Assembly: GCF_003467445.1 (NCBI RefSeq)
Contig: NZ_QSGS01000002.1
Location: 1-64,000, forward strand
DNA from: Exiguobacterium sp. AM39-5BH
GTDB taxonomy: Bacteria; Bacillota; Bacilli; Exiguobacteriales; Exiguobacteriaceae
Direction: 5' to 3'
Length of the DNA: 64,000 bases
The notes beneath the pieces are model-generated. The model saw nothing but the letters and a program-made list of their open reading frames with translations. It was not told the origin of the DNA and made no database searches. The position numbers and the translations under genes are program-made. Position 1 is the first letter of the stretch. Every line of letters starts with the position of its first letter. Below, one piece after another: positions 27,775-37,095 of this stretch.

Positions 27775-28895
27775 TCAGACTTTATCGGTGTTTCGGAACA
27801 CAGACTCAGCGATGGGATAGAGTGACAGATCGAGTTCGCAGTCCCCGGTCAGAACGAGGTCGGCGAGCACTTTCCCGATGAACGGACCGACCGTCAAGCC
27901 GGACGAGCCGAGACCGTTCGCGACGAGCAACTGCTCCGCTCCCGGAACGCGTCCGAGAATCGGAATCGAGTTCGGGGTGACCGGGCGAAACCCGACTCGC
28001 GTCTCAATCAGTTCGGCCTCAGCGAGTCCCGGAGCCGATTCTAGCCCTTTCGAGAGCACTTCATGAATCCCGATCGCCGTCGGCCGTACGTCGAACGCCT
28101 TGTCTCGTTCGTGCGTCGAACCGATGACGATGCGTCCTTCTTCAAATCCGAGCAAATAGCGCCGCCGCGGCGGCATGACGACCGGCCAGTCGGACGCATC
28201 CGTGTCCGGCAGCTGGACGTGCACGATTTGCGCCTTTTCACCGGTGACATGGGCCGTATAGCCGATTGGCGCCATCAATTCGGGCAACCACGCCCCGCAG
28301 GCGAGCACGATCTCATCCGCGTCATAACGGACACCGTCGCACTCGACGTGATAGCCGTCCGCTTCGACGAGGACGGCCGAACCGTCAATCACGGTCACGC
28401 CACGTTTCACGGCGACCCGCTCGAGGGCCGCCCGCAATTTCTCTCCATCGACACGAGCCCCACCTTCGACGAGAAGGGCGTCATATTCGTCCGAGAGCGG
28501 TGGGAACAGTGCTCTCGCTTCTTCTGCCGTCATCCGGGTCAAGTCGCCGATTTCTGGCGCTTCCTCCCGGCGCAGCGCCGTCCGTTCCTGCATCTCATTC
28601 AATTTTTTGTCTTCGTGCAAGGCGAGCGTCCCGACACGTTTATAGCCCGTCTCCGTCTCACCTTCTCGTTTCAGTCGTCGACGACGGTCGCGTAGTAGTG
28701 CGCACCGCCTTTGGCGAGCGCGTACCATGCCTTGTTCCGACGCTGGGCGATCCACGGGCAGACGATACCCGCCGCCGCGTCGGTCGCACGGCCCTTCTCT
28801 TTCCGGTCGATGACGGTAACGTCGGCTTTCCCGGCCAAATGATACGCGGTCGAGATGCCGACGATTCCTGAACCAATCACAATCACTTTTTTCAT
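27775..28895 (-). CDS. FAD-dependent oxidoreductase (DAO family), frameshifted
   Basis: The N-terminus has the FAD fold VIGSGIVGISTAYHLAG and AAAGIVCPW; the C-terminus has TRVGFRPVTPNSIPILGRV and the closing NGLGSSGLTVGP. Together these place it with glycine and D-amino-acid oxidases (DadA/ThiO relatives). The frame breaks near 28674 at GACGACTGAAACG on the coding strand. One more C gives DDLKREGETETGYKRVG and a protein of 373 residues, a normal length. It has no thiamine genes nearby, so I would not call it thiO. There is no proper ribosome binding site just before the ATG; two very short frames overlap into it (see findings). Confidence 0.8.
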
Positions 28896-28947
28896 AATTT
28901 TAACGCCGTCATCGGTTCGATGATGGCTTCACATCCTTTCCTTTCAT

Positions 28948-28973
28948 AAAAAATCACCGGCCCGAAAGCCGAT
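28948..28973 (-). terminator. Terminator after Bax-inhibitor-1 gene
   Basis: ATCGGC-TTTCGG-GCCGGTGAT followed by TTTTTT on the minus strand. Confidence 0.75.
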
Positions 28974-28975
28974 GA

Positions 28976-29710
28976 TCAGTCGCGCATGGCGAGGCGGTAC
29001 AGTAAATCGAGTAGTTCAATGTAGAGCCAGATGAGCGTGACAATCAAACCGAACGCCGCGACCCATTCGAGCTCTTTCGGAGCCCGGCTCTCGACTTGAC
29101 GAGCGATATAGTCGAAATCGAGCACGAGGGCGAGCGAGGCGATGATGACGATCACAAATTGCACGCCGATGGCGAGCGGAGACGAGCCCGTCATGAACGG
29201 GAGCCCTGAACCGAAGAAACTCATCCCGATTTGAACGAGATAGAGCAGCATGACCGTAAAAATTGCGGCCGTGACGCCGGCACGGAATTTTTGCGTCACT
29301 TTGACGAGACCCGTCGAGTAGACGAACCACATCGCGAACGCGACGATGAACGTCGTCAAGACGGCACGGCCGACGATGCCCGGAAGCATCGCTTCGAAGA
29401 AGTACGAGATCAACCCGACGAACACGCCTTCGACAATACCATACAATGGCGCGACGACAGGTGCCGTTCTCGGTTTGAACGTGATGACGAGTGCTAAGAC
29501 CAAGCCGAGGATGAGCGAGCCGATCATGAGCGGGAATAAGAGCGCTTCCCCAATTGTCGGCACGAGCATCCACGTTGTTCCGGCGGCGGCCGTGACGAGC
29601 AAGAGCAACGTGAACACTTTCGACCACGTACCGGCTTTCGTCATCGGTGTGGCGCTATAAGCTGTTGTCTCCATCGATTTACGGAGAACTGGATTTGATT
29701 TAAGTCTCAA
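28976..29710 (-). CDS. Bax inhibitor-1/YccA family membrane protein
   Basis: A 244-residue protein with about seven helices, of the BaxI_1 type common in Bacillota. Typical parts are LKSNPVLRK and SATPMTKAGTWSKV at the N-terminus and EWVAAFGLIVTLIWLYIELLDLL at the C-terminus with its conserved acidic residue. Some relatives act as pH-sensitive calcium leak channels; the role here is unknown. The start is TTG at 29710, about ten bases after AAAGGAG. Confidence 0.85.
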   Translation of the reverse strand: MRLKSNPVLRKSMETTAYSATPMTKAGTWSKVFTLLLLVTAAAGTTWMLVPTIGEALLFPLMIGSLILGLVLALVITFKPRTAPVVAPLYGIVEGVFVGLISYFFEAMLPGIVGRAVLTTFIVAFAMWFVYSTGLVKVTQKFRAGVTAAIFTVMLLYLVQIGMSFFGSGLPFMTGSSPLAIGVQFVIVIIASLALVLDFDYIARQVESRAPKELEWVAAFGLIVTLIWLYIELLDLLYRLAMRD

Positions 29711-29736
29711 CTGTCGTTAACTCCTTTATCCTATTT

Positions 29737-30261
29737 TCAGTGTTTAACCATGACCTTGATGAATTCGCGCATATAGTCAGGCAGGTCAGGCGGACGGCGG
29801 CTCGAGACGATATGGCCATCGACGACGACCGGCTCATCATGCCAAATCGCACCCGCGTTCTCCATATCATCTTTAATGCCCGGTGTGCTCGTGACGTTGA
29901 CACCGTCGAGAATTTTCGCTGAAATCAACACCCAGCCCGCGTGACAGATTTGACCGATCGGCCGCTTCTCGTCATGCATATAACGGACGAATCCTTTCAC
30001 CGAATCGAATCGGCGCAACAAGTCTGGTGACCAGCCGCCCGGGACGAGAATGGCGTCGTATGTTGAGATATCGACATCATCGAACGAGATGTCCGATTTG
30101 GCCGGGACGCCGTATTTGCCGATATAGGCGTGATCCGCCTTCTCGCCGGCCAGGATGACGTTTGCGCCTTCTTCGCGTAACCGATGGACCGGATACCATA
30201 GTTCTAAGTCTTCAAAGTCGTCGCTGACGATTTGTAGCACATTTTTACCTTGTAATTGCAT
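29737..30261 (-). CDS. DJ-1/PfpI family protein
   Basis: A 174-residue class I glutamine-amidotransferase-like protein. The nucleophile elbow is GQICHAGW with the reactive Cys, and the upstream VPGGWSPDLLRR is the matching loop. PfpI relatives include proteases, deglycases and chaperones responding to stress. The nearest type is the Bacillus YraA/YfkM general stress group. A perfect 16-bp palindrome lies over its probable promoter. Ribosome binding site GGGAGGG. Confidence 0.88.
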   Translation of the reverse strand: MQLQGKNVLQIVSDDFEDLELWYPVHRLREEGANVILAGEKADHAYIGKYGVPAKSDISFDDVDISTYDAILVPGGWSPDLLRRFDSVKGFVRYMHDEKRPIGQICHAGWVLISAKILDGVNVTSTPGIKDDMENAGAIWHDEPVVVDGHIVSSRRPPDLPDYMREFIKVMVKH

Positions 30262-30301
30262 CGAATCCCTCCCTTTATTTGTCTTTCACCAGTATACCCT
30301 A

Positions 30302-30317
30302 TTCGCCACGTGGCGAA
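30302..30317. promoter_or_regulatory. Perfect 16-bp palindrome at the pfpI-like promoter
   Basis: TTCGCCACGTGGCGAA, immediately upstream of a -10-like TATACT (minus strand) for the PfpI-like gene. Position suggests an operator for a dimeric repressor; it might instead be part of the terminator of the quinone oxidoreductase gene. Confidence 0.5.
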
Positions 30318-30350
30318 AACAGGCACTGTCCACCGAGAACGTGCCTCCCA

Positions 30351-31269
30351 TCAATTCGTTTGTGTCACGGTCACGATCACATTGCCCACCTTGCCTCCGG
30401 CATCCACGTATCGGTGCGCCGCAACGATATCCTTAAGCGGATAAACCGAATCGATGACAGCCGTTAATCGTACGGCTTCAAACAGTTCGTTCAGGAAAGT
30501 CAAATCCTCTTTCCGTTCGCGTACAGGTCCTTGGCCGGCGACAGAACTGAACTTCCCGTGTTCGGCGACATGTTTCCGGGCCAAACGCTTATCGATGTTA
30601 CCGGCCGCATCGAACACGGCGTCATAGGTGGTCAGTTTCTCGTCGTAGCCGTCTATCGTGTAGTCAATTACCACGTCCGCGCCGAGACTTCTGACGAGTT
30701 CGAAGTTTCGCTCCCGACAGACTGCCGTCACGTGAGCCCCGTAATATTTCGCGATTTGAACGGCCATCGAACCGACTGCCCCGGAAACCCGTAAATTAAT
30801 ACGGCCTCGCTTGTTCGATCTTCACTTTACGCAAAAAGTGAAGGGGCGTCGTCCCGCCGAACGGCAAGCTGGCTTCTCCGACAAAATTAGCGTTGTTCGG
30901 CATGCATTCGATACAGTTACTCGCTTTGACACACGCATATTCAGCGTATCCGCCTAACCGCATCCCGGTCAGCGCATAAACACGGTCGCCGACCTTGAAG
31001 TGCTCGACACGGTTGCCCGTCTCGACGACCTCGCCTGCCAAGACGACACCAAGAATCGGTTGACGCGGTGCCTTGAAAGCGACGACGATTCGCATCGGCA
31101 GCTTCCCTAGAGCAGGTACATCGAGTGACCGTAGCCGCCGGTCCCCGGCATGGACGGCTGTGGTGTGGACTCGGATCAATAACTCATCCGATTTTGGCAC
31201 CGGTTGGTCGACTTCTTGAAGCTGTAACACGTTTGGTGGTCCATAAGCGGTACAAATCACTGCTTTCAT
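30351..31269 (-). CDS. Zinc-type alcohol dehydrogenase-like quinone oxidoreductase, two frameshifts
   Basis: The N-terminal GroES-like part (MKAVICTAYGPPNVLQLQEV) is followed by VGDRVYALTGMRLGGYAEY and then the Rossmann part (MAVQIAKYYGAHVTAVC). The break region needs two single-base additions: an A near 30811 to read KIEQSEAVLIYG, and a G near 30788 to read YGVSGAVGSMAVQ. With both, the protein has 306 residues, as expected for this family. It lacks the structural zinc loop of true alcohol dehydrogenases. The family reduces quinones or enones with NADPH. Two homopolymer losses close together point to sequence error. Confidence 0.8.
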
Positions 31270-31347
31270 CGTTTGCCTCCCTCGTATTCTGAATGGAACG
31301 ATGACACATTACGGGAAAAGATTTTTACCCGGTTCATGCTACTATTG

Positions 31348-31366
31348 TCACATCTTTACTATGTGA
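31348..31366. promoter_or_regulatory. Inverted repeat between quinone oxidoreductase and thyA
   Basis: TCACAT-CTTTACT-ATGTGA, about 80 bases upstream of the oxidoreductase start. It could be an operator of that gene. No consensus I know fits well. Confidence 0.35.
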
Positions 31367-31437
31367 AACATTAGGACGTGCAAATCGATATTTGGAAGGA
31401 AACTCTCTGGAATGACCGTCATTCTATCAATATATTG

Positions 31438-31446
31438 TGGTATAAT
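31438..31446 (+). promoter_or_regulatory. Extended -10 promoter of thyA
   Basis: TGGTATAAT is an extended -10 element about 46 bases before the thyA start. No strong -35 is seen. Confidence 0.5.
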
Positions 31447-31491
31447 GAGTGCGACTTTTTGTAAATTTGAACGAGAAAGGGGACTTCCCAT

Positions 31492-32285
31492 ATGAAACAA
31501 TATCATGATTTATGCACCCATATACTCGAGCACGGTGTCGTCAAAAAGGACCGGACCGGAACCGGGACGACGAGCGTATTCGGTTACCAGATGCGGTTCA
31601 ACCTTCAGGATGGATTCCCCCTGATTACGACGAAAAAACTACATACCCGCTCGATCATCCATGAACTGCTTTGGTTCATCACCGGTGATACGAACGTCAA
31701 GTATTTGCAAGATAACGGTGTCCGTATTTGGAACGAATGGGCAGACGAAGACGGCAATCTCGGCCCTGTTTACGGGGCACAGTGGCGCTCGTTCCCAAAA
31801 CCAGACGGCACGAGTGTCGACCAGCTCGCACAAGTGATCGAGCAGATTAAGACGAACCCGGACTCGCGCCGACTCATCGTCTCGGCATGGAACCCTGGGC
31901 AACTCGAGGACATGGCGCTCCCGCCGTGTCACTTGTTGTTCCAATTTTATGTCGCGGACGGCAAACTATCATGCCAGCTCTATCAACGGAGTGCCGACAC
32001 GTTCCTCGGCGTCCCGTTCAATATCGCGTCATACGCCTTGCTCACCCATATGGTCGCGCATGTGACCGGCCTTGAGGTTGGAGACTTCGTCCATACGCTC
32101 GGCGACGCCCACATTTACCTTAACCACCTCGAACAAGTGAACCTCAGTTGACGCGTGAGCCACGCCCGCTCCCGACATTGAACATCTTGCGTGAGGTGAC
32201 ATCCATCGAGGACTTCCGGTTTGAAGACTTCGAGATTGTCGGCTATGACCCTCATCCACACATTAAAGGAGAAGTGAGCGTATGA
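31492..32285 (+). CDS. thyA: Thymidylate synthase, frameshifted near the 3' end
   Basis: ThyA methylates dUMP to dTMP using methylene-tetrahydrofolate. Active-site Cys is in [29 protein letters not shown] and the phosphate-binding RR ([12 protein letters not shown]) are complete. The frame breaks near 32145, shortly after HLEQVNL. One more base gives [16 protein letters not shown] and the usual end [18 protein letters not shown], total 264 residues, the standard length. The stop overlaps the folA start as ATGA. As thyA is nearly essential, an assembly error is the best explanation. Confidence 0.94.
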
Positions 32286-32761
32286 TCATCCATGTCGTCG
32301 CCATCGGGAGCAATCGGGAAATCGGGAAAAATAACGCCTTGTTGTGGCGCTTGCCCGATGACTTGAAGCAGTTCAAAGCCATCACGACGGGCCAAACGGT
32401 CGTCATGGGTCGAAAAACGTTCGAATCGATTGGCCGTCCGTTACCAAACCGCCGCAATATCGTCGTCACGTCAGACCGATCGTTTTCAGCTGAAGGTGTC
32501 GATGTGTGGCACGACCTCGAGTCGCTCAACACCGAGACGACAGACCTTTACATCATCGGCGGCGCAACGCTTTATGAGCAAACGCTTTCGATGACGGACC
32601 GGTTCTATATCACTGAGGTCGACGGCACGTTCGAGGCGGACACATATTACCCGCTTCTACCAGACGGACTCACTGTGACGGACGAACAGTTCCATCCGGT
32701 CGACGAGCGGCATGCCTATAGCTTCACTTTCCGCCAATATGACAAAAGGGATATCGACTGA
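32282..32761 (+). CDS. folA: Dihydrofolate reductase
   Basis: A 159-residue reductase that regenerates tetrahydrofolate from the dihydrofolate made by ThyA. Landmarks: [21 protein letters not shown] (catalytic Asp in LPDDLK), [12 protein letters not shown], and [12 protein letters not shown]. It is translationally coupled to thyA, a common arrangement that links the two reactions. Ends at a hairpin shared with the convergent diguanylate cyclase gene. Confidence 0.96.
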   Translation: MIIHVVAIGSNREIGKNNALLWRLPDDLKQFKAITTGQTVVMGRKTFESIGRPLPNRRNIVVTSDRSFSAEGVDVWHDLESLNTETTDLYIIGGATLYEQTLSMTDRFYITEVDGTFEADTYYPLLPDGLTVTDEQFHPVDERHAYSFTFRQYDKRDID

Positions 32762-32777
32762 GTCGACGTCCCTTTTT
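32744..32777. terminator. Terminator between folA and diguanylate cyclase
   Basis: AAAAGGGAT-ATCGAC-TGA-GTCGACGTCCCTTTTT; works for both converging genes. Confidence 0.85.
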
Positions 32778-34263
32778 AGTCAGGTAATTTTTCGAGCCAT
32801 TGCTCGATTTTTTCAGTGATGACATCATGATGGTCCTGTTCGGCCAAGTCATCGTACAACGCACCGAGTTCGAACGCGGTCCGTTTTGAGACAGCCAAAA
32901 TGTGGCTGTATTTGCCACGTTGCTCTTTGACAGCAGACAAAGTCCCCCTCGTCTCGCTTGTGCCCGAGTCGTCAAGAATAAACATTTCTATATGGTCGTT
33001 GCATGCATAACGGTCATATGGGCGATAGATGACCTCATAACGACGGTGCTGCTTCGGCAAGCGTTCGGCGAGCAAAGCGTACTTTTCAGGACTCATCGTC
33101 ACGTACGCGAGACGCTTCTCCTCACGGACAGCTGTCGAATAGGGGATGATTCGATTTCGTCCATCGCGCTTCGCTTTATAAAGTGCCTCATCGGCATAAG
33201 CGCACCATTCGCCGAGTGTCATCCCAGTCTGACAGACACGGGTATAGCCAATTGACACGGTAACGTGATGTTCATATGTAAACGTCATCTCCTCGATTCG
33301 GCTGCGGACCCGTTCGAGCACCGTATCGACGATGTGACGGTCGGACACGTTCAAGATGATCAAAAACTCTTCTCCGCCATAACGGATCAACTCGTCACTC
33401 GAGCGAATCGCGAGACGTATCTCCTCGGCGACGCGATGCAACACCTCGTCCCCGTAAGCATGACCGAACGTATCGTTCAACTGTTTGAAATGGTCGATGT
33501 CGAGCAAGGCGAGCGTGAAACTCTCTCCCGAGCGCTCAAGGCGAGACATGAATCGGCTGAACGTCGCTTTCAAATATTTTCGGTTGAAGGCGCCCGTCAA
33601 TTCATCAACCAGGAGTGCATTCGAGACGAGACGAGCTTTCTCGATATGGTGACCGAGACGAACAAGTCGCTCTTCCATTGGCACCCATTCTTCCCAGTAG
33701 TCATCGAAACCATAGGAGTAGGCGGCCAAACGATAATGTTCATTCGTTCCAATCACGATGAGTGGGACGTATAGTTTTTTCATCTTGCTGACAAAAGATT
33801 GAATCGCCCGCTCCGGGAAGCGAGCCCACAGTTCGACGTCCATGATAATAGCTTTCGGAACGTCTTCATAATCATATTCGACGGCTTCTTCTAATGTCTG
33901 TAAAAAAACAGGACGGGCCCCGAGCTTTTCGACACGCGGTTTGTATCGGCTAAACGTCGAAAAACTATTGGATAAAACGAGGACGAGATCTTCGTCTTCC
34001 TGCTCGATGCCTAAGACGGTATGGATATAACGTTTCACTGGGGCAATCAAAGCCATGGCCTCCGCCTGCGTCAAGACAGGTGGCAGTTCACGGACGTCAG
34101 ATTCGACGCGACTGAATATTTCTAACAAGTGCATCAATCGGCGACGCTTTACTTCTTGCTTCATCCAATTTAATAAAAAATCAATTTCTGTTGTTTGAAT
34201 CTGTCTGGCGTTCGTGATTTGCGCCAAAATATTATGTATACGATCTGTGAGTTGTTGCTTCAT
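32776..34263 (-). CDS. Diguanylate cyclase with receiver-like N-terminus and extra C-terminal domain
   Basis: A 495-residue protein. The middle GGDEF domain (about residues 215-380) has LVDELTGAFNRKYL, the active site GGEEF in RYGGEEFLIIL, and an RxxD inhibitory site (RSSD) five residues before it. Residues about 95-200 look like a degenerate response-regulator receiver (LVLVLSNSF, then AIIMDVELW, IVIGTN). The last 110 residues follow IPYSTAVREEKR and are not part of a standard GGDEF; I do not recognise them. Cytoplasmic. The start follows a GGGGGG site. A single-gene unit. Confidence 0.88.
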   Translation of the reverse strand: MKQQLTDRIHNILAQITNARQIQTTEIDFLLNWMKQEVKRRRLMHLLEIFSRVESDVRELPPVLTQAEAMALIAPVKRYIHTVLGIEQEDEDLVLVLSNSFSTFSRYKPRVEKLGARPVFLQTLEEAVEYDYEDVPKAIIMDVELWARFPERAIQSFVSKMKKLYVPLIVIGTNEHYRLAAYSYGFDDYWEEWVPMEERLVRLGHHIEKARLVSNALLVDELTGAFNRKYLKATFSRFMSRLERSGESFTLALLDIDHFKQLNDTFGHAYGDEVLHRVAEEIRLAIRSSDELIRYGGEEFLIILNVSDRHIVDTVLERVRSRIEEMTFTYEHHVTVSIGYTRVCQTGMTLGEWCAYADEALYKAKRDGRNRIIPYSTAVREEKRLAYVTMSPEKYALLAERLPKQHRRYEVIYRPYDRYACNDHIEMFILDDSGTSETRGTLSAVKEQRGKYSHILAVSKRTAFELGALYDDLAEQDHHDVITEKIEQWLEKLPD

Positions 34264-34403
34264 TTCCGCCCCCCCAGTTTCGTTCTCCCCGATTTATCCT
34301 TATGTCTATAATTATGAGACTTCACCCATGAAAATACAACTATTTACTTATTTTTCGCCTATTGTTTGACAAAAGAATAGGTCTTGCGACTCATTAGACC
34401 ATT

Positions 34404-34431
34404 AAAAAGAGCGGTCAAAGACCGCCCTTTC
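34404..34431 (-). terminator. Terminator of fumC
   Basis: AAAGAGCGGTC-AAA-GACCGCCCTTT hairpin with T-rich tail on the minus strand. Confidence 0.8.
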
Positions 34432-34432
34432 T

Positions 34433-35833
34433 TTATTTTCCAACTTTCAAGTTCGGGGAAGTCATCTCTTCCGGTCGAATCCATTCATCGAACTGTTTTT
34501 CAGTCAATAGGCCGGTCTCAAGCGCGGCTTCCTTCAACGACGTCCCATTTTTATGGGCGAGCTTCGCGATTTTGGCTGCGTTCTCGTACCCAATATGTGG
34601 GTTAAGTGCCGTCACGAGCATGAGCGATCGCTCGACGTTGTGGGCAATGACGTCCAAATCCGGTTCAATGCCGACGGCACAGTGCACGTCGAACGAGTGC
34701 AGGCTGTCTGCCAAGAGACGGCATGTCTGCAAGAAATTATACATGATAACTGGCTTGAACACGTTCAGTTCGAAGTTTCCTTGACTCGCTCCGAATCCAA
34801 TGGTCGCATCATTGCCGAGCACTTGGGCCGCAACCATCGTCAACGCCTCGCTTTGCGTCGGGTTGACTTTCCCAGGCATGATCGAGCTGCCCGGTTCGTT
34901 CTCCGGAATCAAGATTTCACCGATGCCCGCACGTGGCCCGGAAGCGAGCCAACGGACGTCGTTGGCGATTTTCATCGCGTCCATCGCGAGTGCTTTCAAC
35001 GCACCGTGTGTGAACACGAGTTGGTCATGGCTCGTGAGCGCATGGAACTTGTTGACGGCGGTGACAAAACGTTTGCCGGTCTCTTGCGAAATTTTCTCGG
35101 CCACGACTTCACCGAACTGGGGATGGGCGTTGATTCCCGTTCCGACCGCCGTACCGCCAAGGGCAAGTTCTGTCAACGGTTCGAGCGTGCGCTCGATCAT
35201 TCGTTTCGATAGTTCGAGCATGCGGACCCAACCGCTAATTTCTTGACCGAGCGTGACCGGTGTCGCGTCTTGTAAGTGCGTCCGACCGATTTTGACGATG
35301 TCCATGAACGATTCGGCTTTCTTTGCGAGCGTGGCGTGGAGCGCCTCGATTGACGGCAACACATGGTCCTCGACTGCCAGGATGGCCGCGATATGCATCG
35401 CTGTCGGATACGTATCGTTCGAGCTCTGAGACTTGTTGACGTCGTCGTTCGGGTGAATCGTGAGCGTTTGTCCACGCTCTTTTAACTTATCGTTCGCCAA
35501 GTGGGCGATGACTTCGTTGACGTTCATGTTCGACTGTGTCCCTGAACCCGTCTGCCATACGACGAGCGGAAACTCGCCGTCATGTTGCCCGGCGACGATC
35601 TCATCGGCGACTTCGGCGATGACGTCGGCTTTTGCTTGCTCCAACACACCAAGCTCAGCGTTGGCGAGTGCGGCACCTTTCTTCAAAATCGCGAAGGCAT
35701 GCACGACCTCGAGCGGCATCTTCTCCGTGCCAATTTTAAAGTTCTCCAGACTGCGCTGCGTTTGGGCTCCCCATTTGGCTGAAGCCGGAACGTTGATTTC
35801 CCCCATCGTGTCCCGTTCGATCCGATATTCCAT
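34433..35833 (-). CDS. fumC: Class II fumarate hydratase
   Basis: A 466-residue enzyme that interconverts fumarate and malate in the citric acid cycle. The family signature [13 protein letters not shown] is complete, as are [15 protein letters not shown] near residue 100 and the catalytic-His region [16 protein letters not shown]. Length is standard. A cre match sits about 20-35 bases upstream of the start, over the likely promoter, so CcpA control is plausible. Own terminator. Confidence 0.97.
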   Translation of the reverse strand: MEYRIERDTMGEINVPASAKWGAQTQRSLENFKIGTEKMPLEVVHAFAILKKGAALANAELGVLEQAKADVIAEVADEIVAGQHDGEFPLVVWQTGSGTQSNMNVNEVIAHLANDKLKERGQTLTIHPNDDVNKSQSSNDTYPTAMHIAAILAVEDHVLPSIEALHATLAKKAESFMDIVKIGRTHLQDATPVTLGQEISGWVRMLELSKRMIERTLEPLTELALGGTAVGTGINAHPQFGEVVAEKISQETGKRFVTAVNKFHALTSHDQLVFTHGALKALAMDAMKIANDVRWLASGPRAGIGEILIPENEPGSSIMPGKVNPTQSEALTMVAAQVLGNDATIGFGASQGNFELNVFKPVIMYNFLQTCRLLADSLHSFDVHCAVGIEPDLDVIAHNVERSLMLVTALNPHIGYENAAKIAKLAHKNGTSLKEAALETGLLTEKQFDEWIRPEEMTSPNLKVGK

Positions 35834-35853
35834 GAAAATTCCCCCTCTTTTTT

Positions 35854-35868
35854 TGACTACGCTTTCAT
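35854..35868. promoter_or_regulatory. cre-like site upstream of fumC
   Basis: On the minus strand ATGAAAGCGTAGTCA fits WTGNAANCGNWNNCW at all positions, about 20-35 bases before the fumC start. Confidence 0.55.
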
Positions 35869-35913
35869 TTTAGCGAAACTTGTACGAAAAAGAAATCATT
35901 CCCCCGCAATTGA

Positions 35914-35941
35914 TAAAAAGTCGGGCCCTCGCCCGACTTTT
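35914..35941 (-). terminator. Terminator of the nuclease operon
   Basis: AAAAGTCGGGC-CCTC-GCCCGACTTTT, perfect stem touching the stop codon of the RNase HI-like gene. Confidence 0.85.
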
Positions 35942-36329
35942 AGCTTGTCATTAATGCCCGTTTTGCCACGTCGTGAGCCCGATTCTCTGCTCGTGGAATC
36001 CATTTGATGAACTTATTCGGCAATTCATCATACAGTGTCAAAGCCTTGACGAACAACGAGCGCATCGATTGATCTTTTAGAAACCGCTGTTCGAGCGCTC
36101 GTACGACCGTCTCGGCGTCTGAATAGAACATGAATGTCGACTCGTCCGAGAGTGTATGCCCTAGTTCGAGAGCGAACACGAGCGCAGCAAGTTCCGCTTG
36201 AACGCTCGTCAGTCCACTACGTTGTTTGATATGTGCGGTGACCGTGCCGTCGGTCGTCTTGATCCAGACGCCAAGACCGTTCTCACCTGTCTGTTGGTTC
36301 GTCGCTGCATCAAAATAAATGTGAACCAA
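35940..36329 (-). CDS. RNase HI-like protein
   Basis: A 129-residue RNase H-fold protein. The four acidic positions fit: Asp in IYFDAAT, Glu in VQAELAALV, Asp in FYSDAETVV and Asp in RAHDVAKRAL. It may cut RNA in RNA-DNA hybrids; Bacillus YpeP/YpdQ are the nearest kind. I set the start at the TTG at 36329, which follows GGGAGG by eight bases inside the end of the upstream exonuclease gene (21-base overlap). Longer readings run through that gene. Last gene of the leftward block. Confidence 0.8.
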   Translation of the reverse strand: MVHIYFDAATNQQTGENGLGVWIKTTDGTVTAHIKQRSGLTSVQAELAALVFALELGHTLSDESTFMFYSDAETVVRALEQRFLKDQSMRSLFVKALTLYDELPNKFIKWIPRAENRAHDVAKRALMTS

Positions 36330-37095
36330 AGCGATACGCCTCCCAATCCGTCTCAATCGGTGCATGAATATCGATGAGCGAGAGACGTTTCGATAGAAGC
36401 GCCACTTCCTCTTGGCCATCGAGTTTCTTCGCAAACTTTCGATGCGCCTCTTGAAGCGCTTCTTGTCTCACGATGTCATAAAGCGTTTCGACCGTGTCAT
36501 ACGACTGGACGAGAATCGTCGCCGTCTTTGGTCCGATGCCACGGACACCGGGAATATTATCTGATGTGTCGCCTTGGAGCGCCTTCACATCGACGAATTG
36601 CTCTGGACGGACGCCGTACGTCGAAACGAACACTTCCCGGTTCATCATCATCTCTTCCCCTTTTTTCGGAACGATTTGAAACACATTCGGCGAAAGCAAT
36701 TGATGCAAATCACGGTCCGATGAATACATGTACGATTCGCCTGGAAATGCGGTCGCGACGGCCCCAATCAAATCGTCGGCCTCGTAACCGGCGAGTTCGG
36801 ACTGGAAAATCCCGCGCTCGGTCAACGCAGCCCGCAACTTGACGTAATCGTGGAACAACGGTTCCGGTAATCCGGTGCGGGTCGCTTTATAATCTGGAAA
36901 CAATGCGTAGCGAAGCGTCGTCTCACGTGGTCCATCCCAAAAGAAAGCGATATGCGTGAAGTCGTTCGTCCACCCGTCAACTTTACGGAGCAGACCTTTC
37001 ACTGTCACATCGGGGTCGAGCGCCCGGCGACGCTCTGTGGCAAAATAATAACGCGACAGGAGGTTAAACCCGTCGACTAACACCAATTTCATCAT
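36310..37095 (-). CDS. 5'-3' exonuclease (PolA exonuclease-domain family)
   Basis: A 261-residue FEN/PIN-type nuclease like the 5' domain of DNA polymerase I. Seen are VDGFNLLSRYYF at the N-terminus, ELAGYEADDLIGAVA with the metal-binding acids, YSSDRDLHQLL, ALQGDTSDNIPGVRGIGPKTA with the helix-hairpin-helix. It should remove flaps or RNA primers. The ATG at 37095 overlaps the CobW gene stop as ATGA, so they are coupled. A TTG-started RNase HI-like gene overlaps its 3' end. The pair may share work on RNA-DNA hybrids. Confidence 0.9.
   Translation of the reverse strand: MMKLVLVDGFNLLSRYYFATERRRALDPDVTVKGLLRKVDGWTNDFTHIAFFWDGPRETTLRYALFPDYKATRTGLPEPLFHDYVKLRAALTERGIFQSELAGYEADDLIGAVATAFPGESYMYSSDRDLHQLLSPNVFQIVPKKGEEMMMNREVFVSTYGVRPEQFVDVKALQGDTSDNIPGVRGIGPKTATILVQSYDTVETLYDIVRQEALQEAHRKFAKKLDGQEEVALLSKRLSLIDIHAPIETDWEAYRFGSHLF

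Noticed and set aside
27775..28895. Calling the flavoprotein ThiO
   Set aside because: No other thiamine genes are near, and the family is broad.
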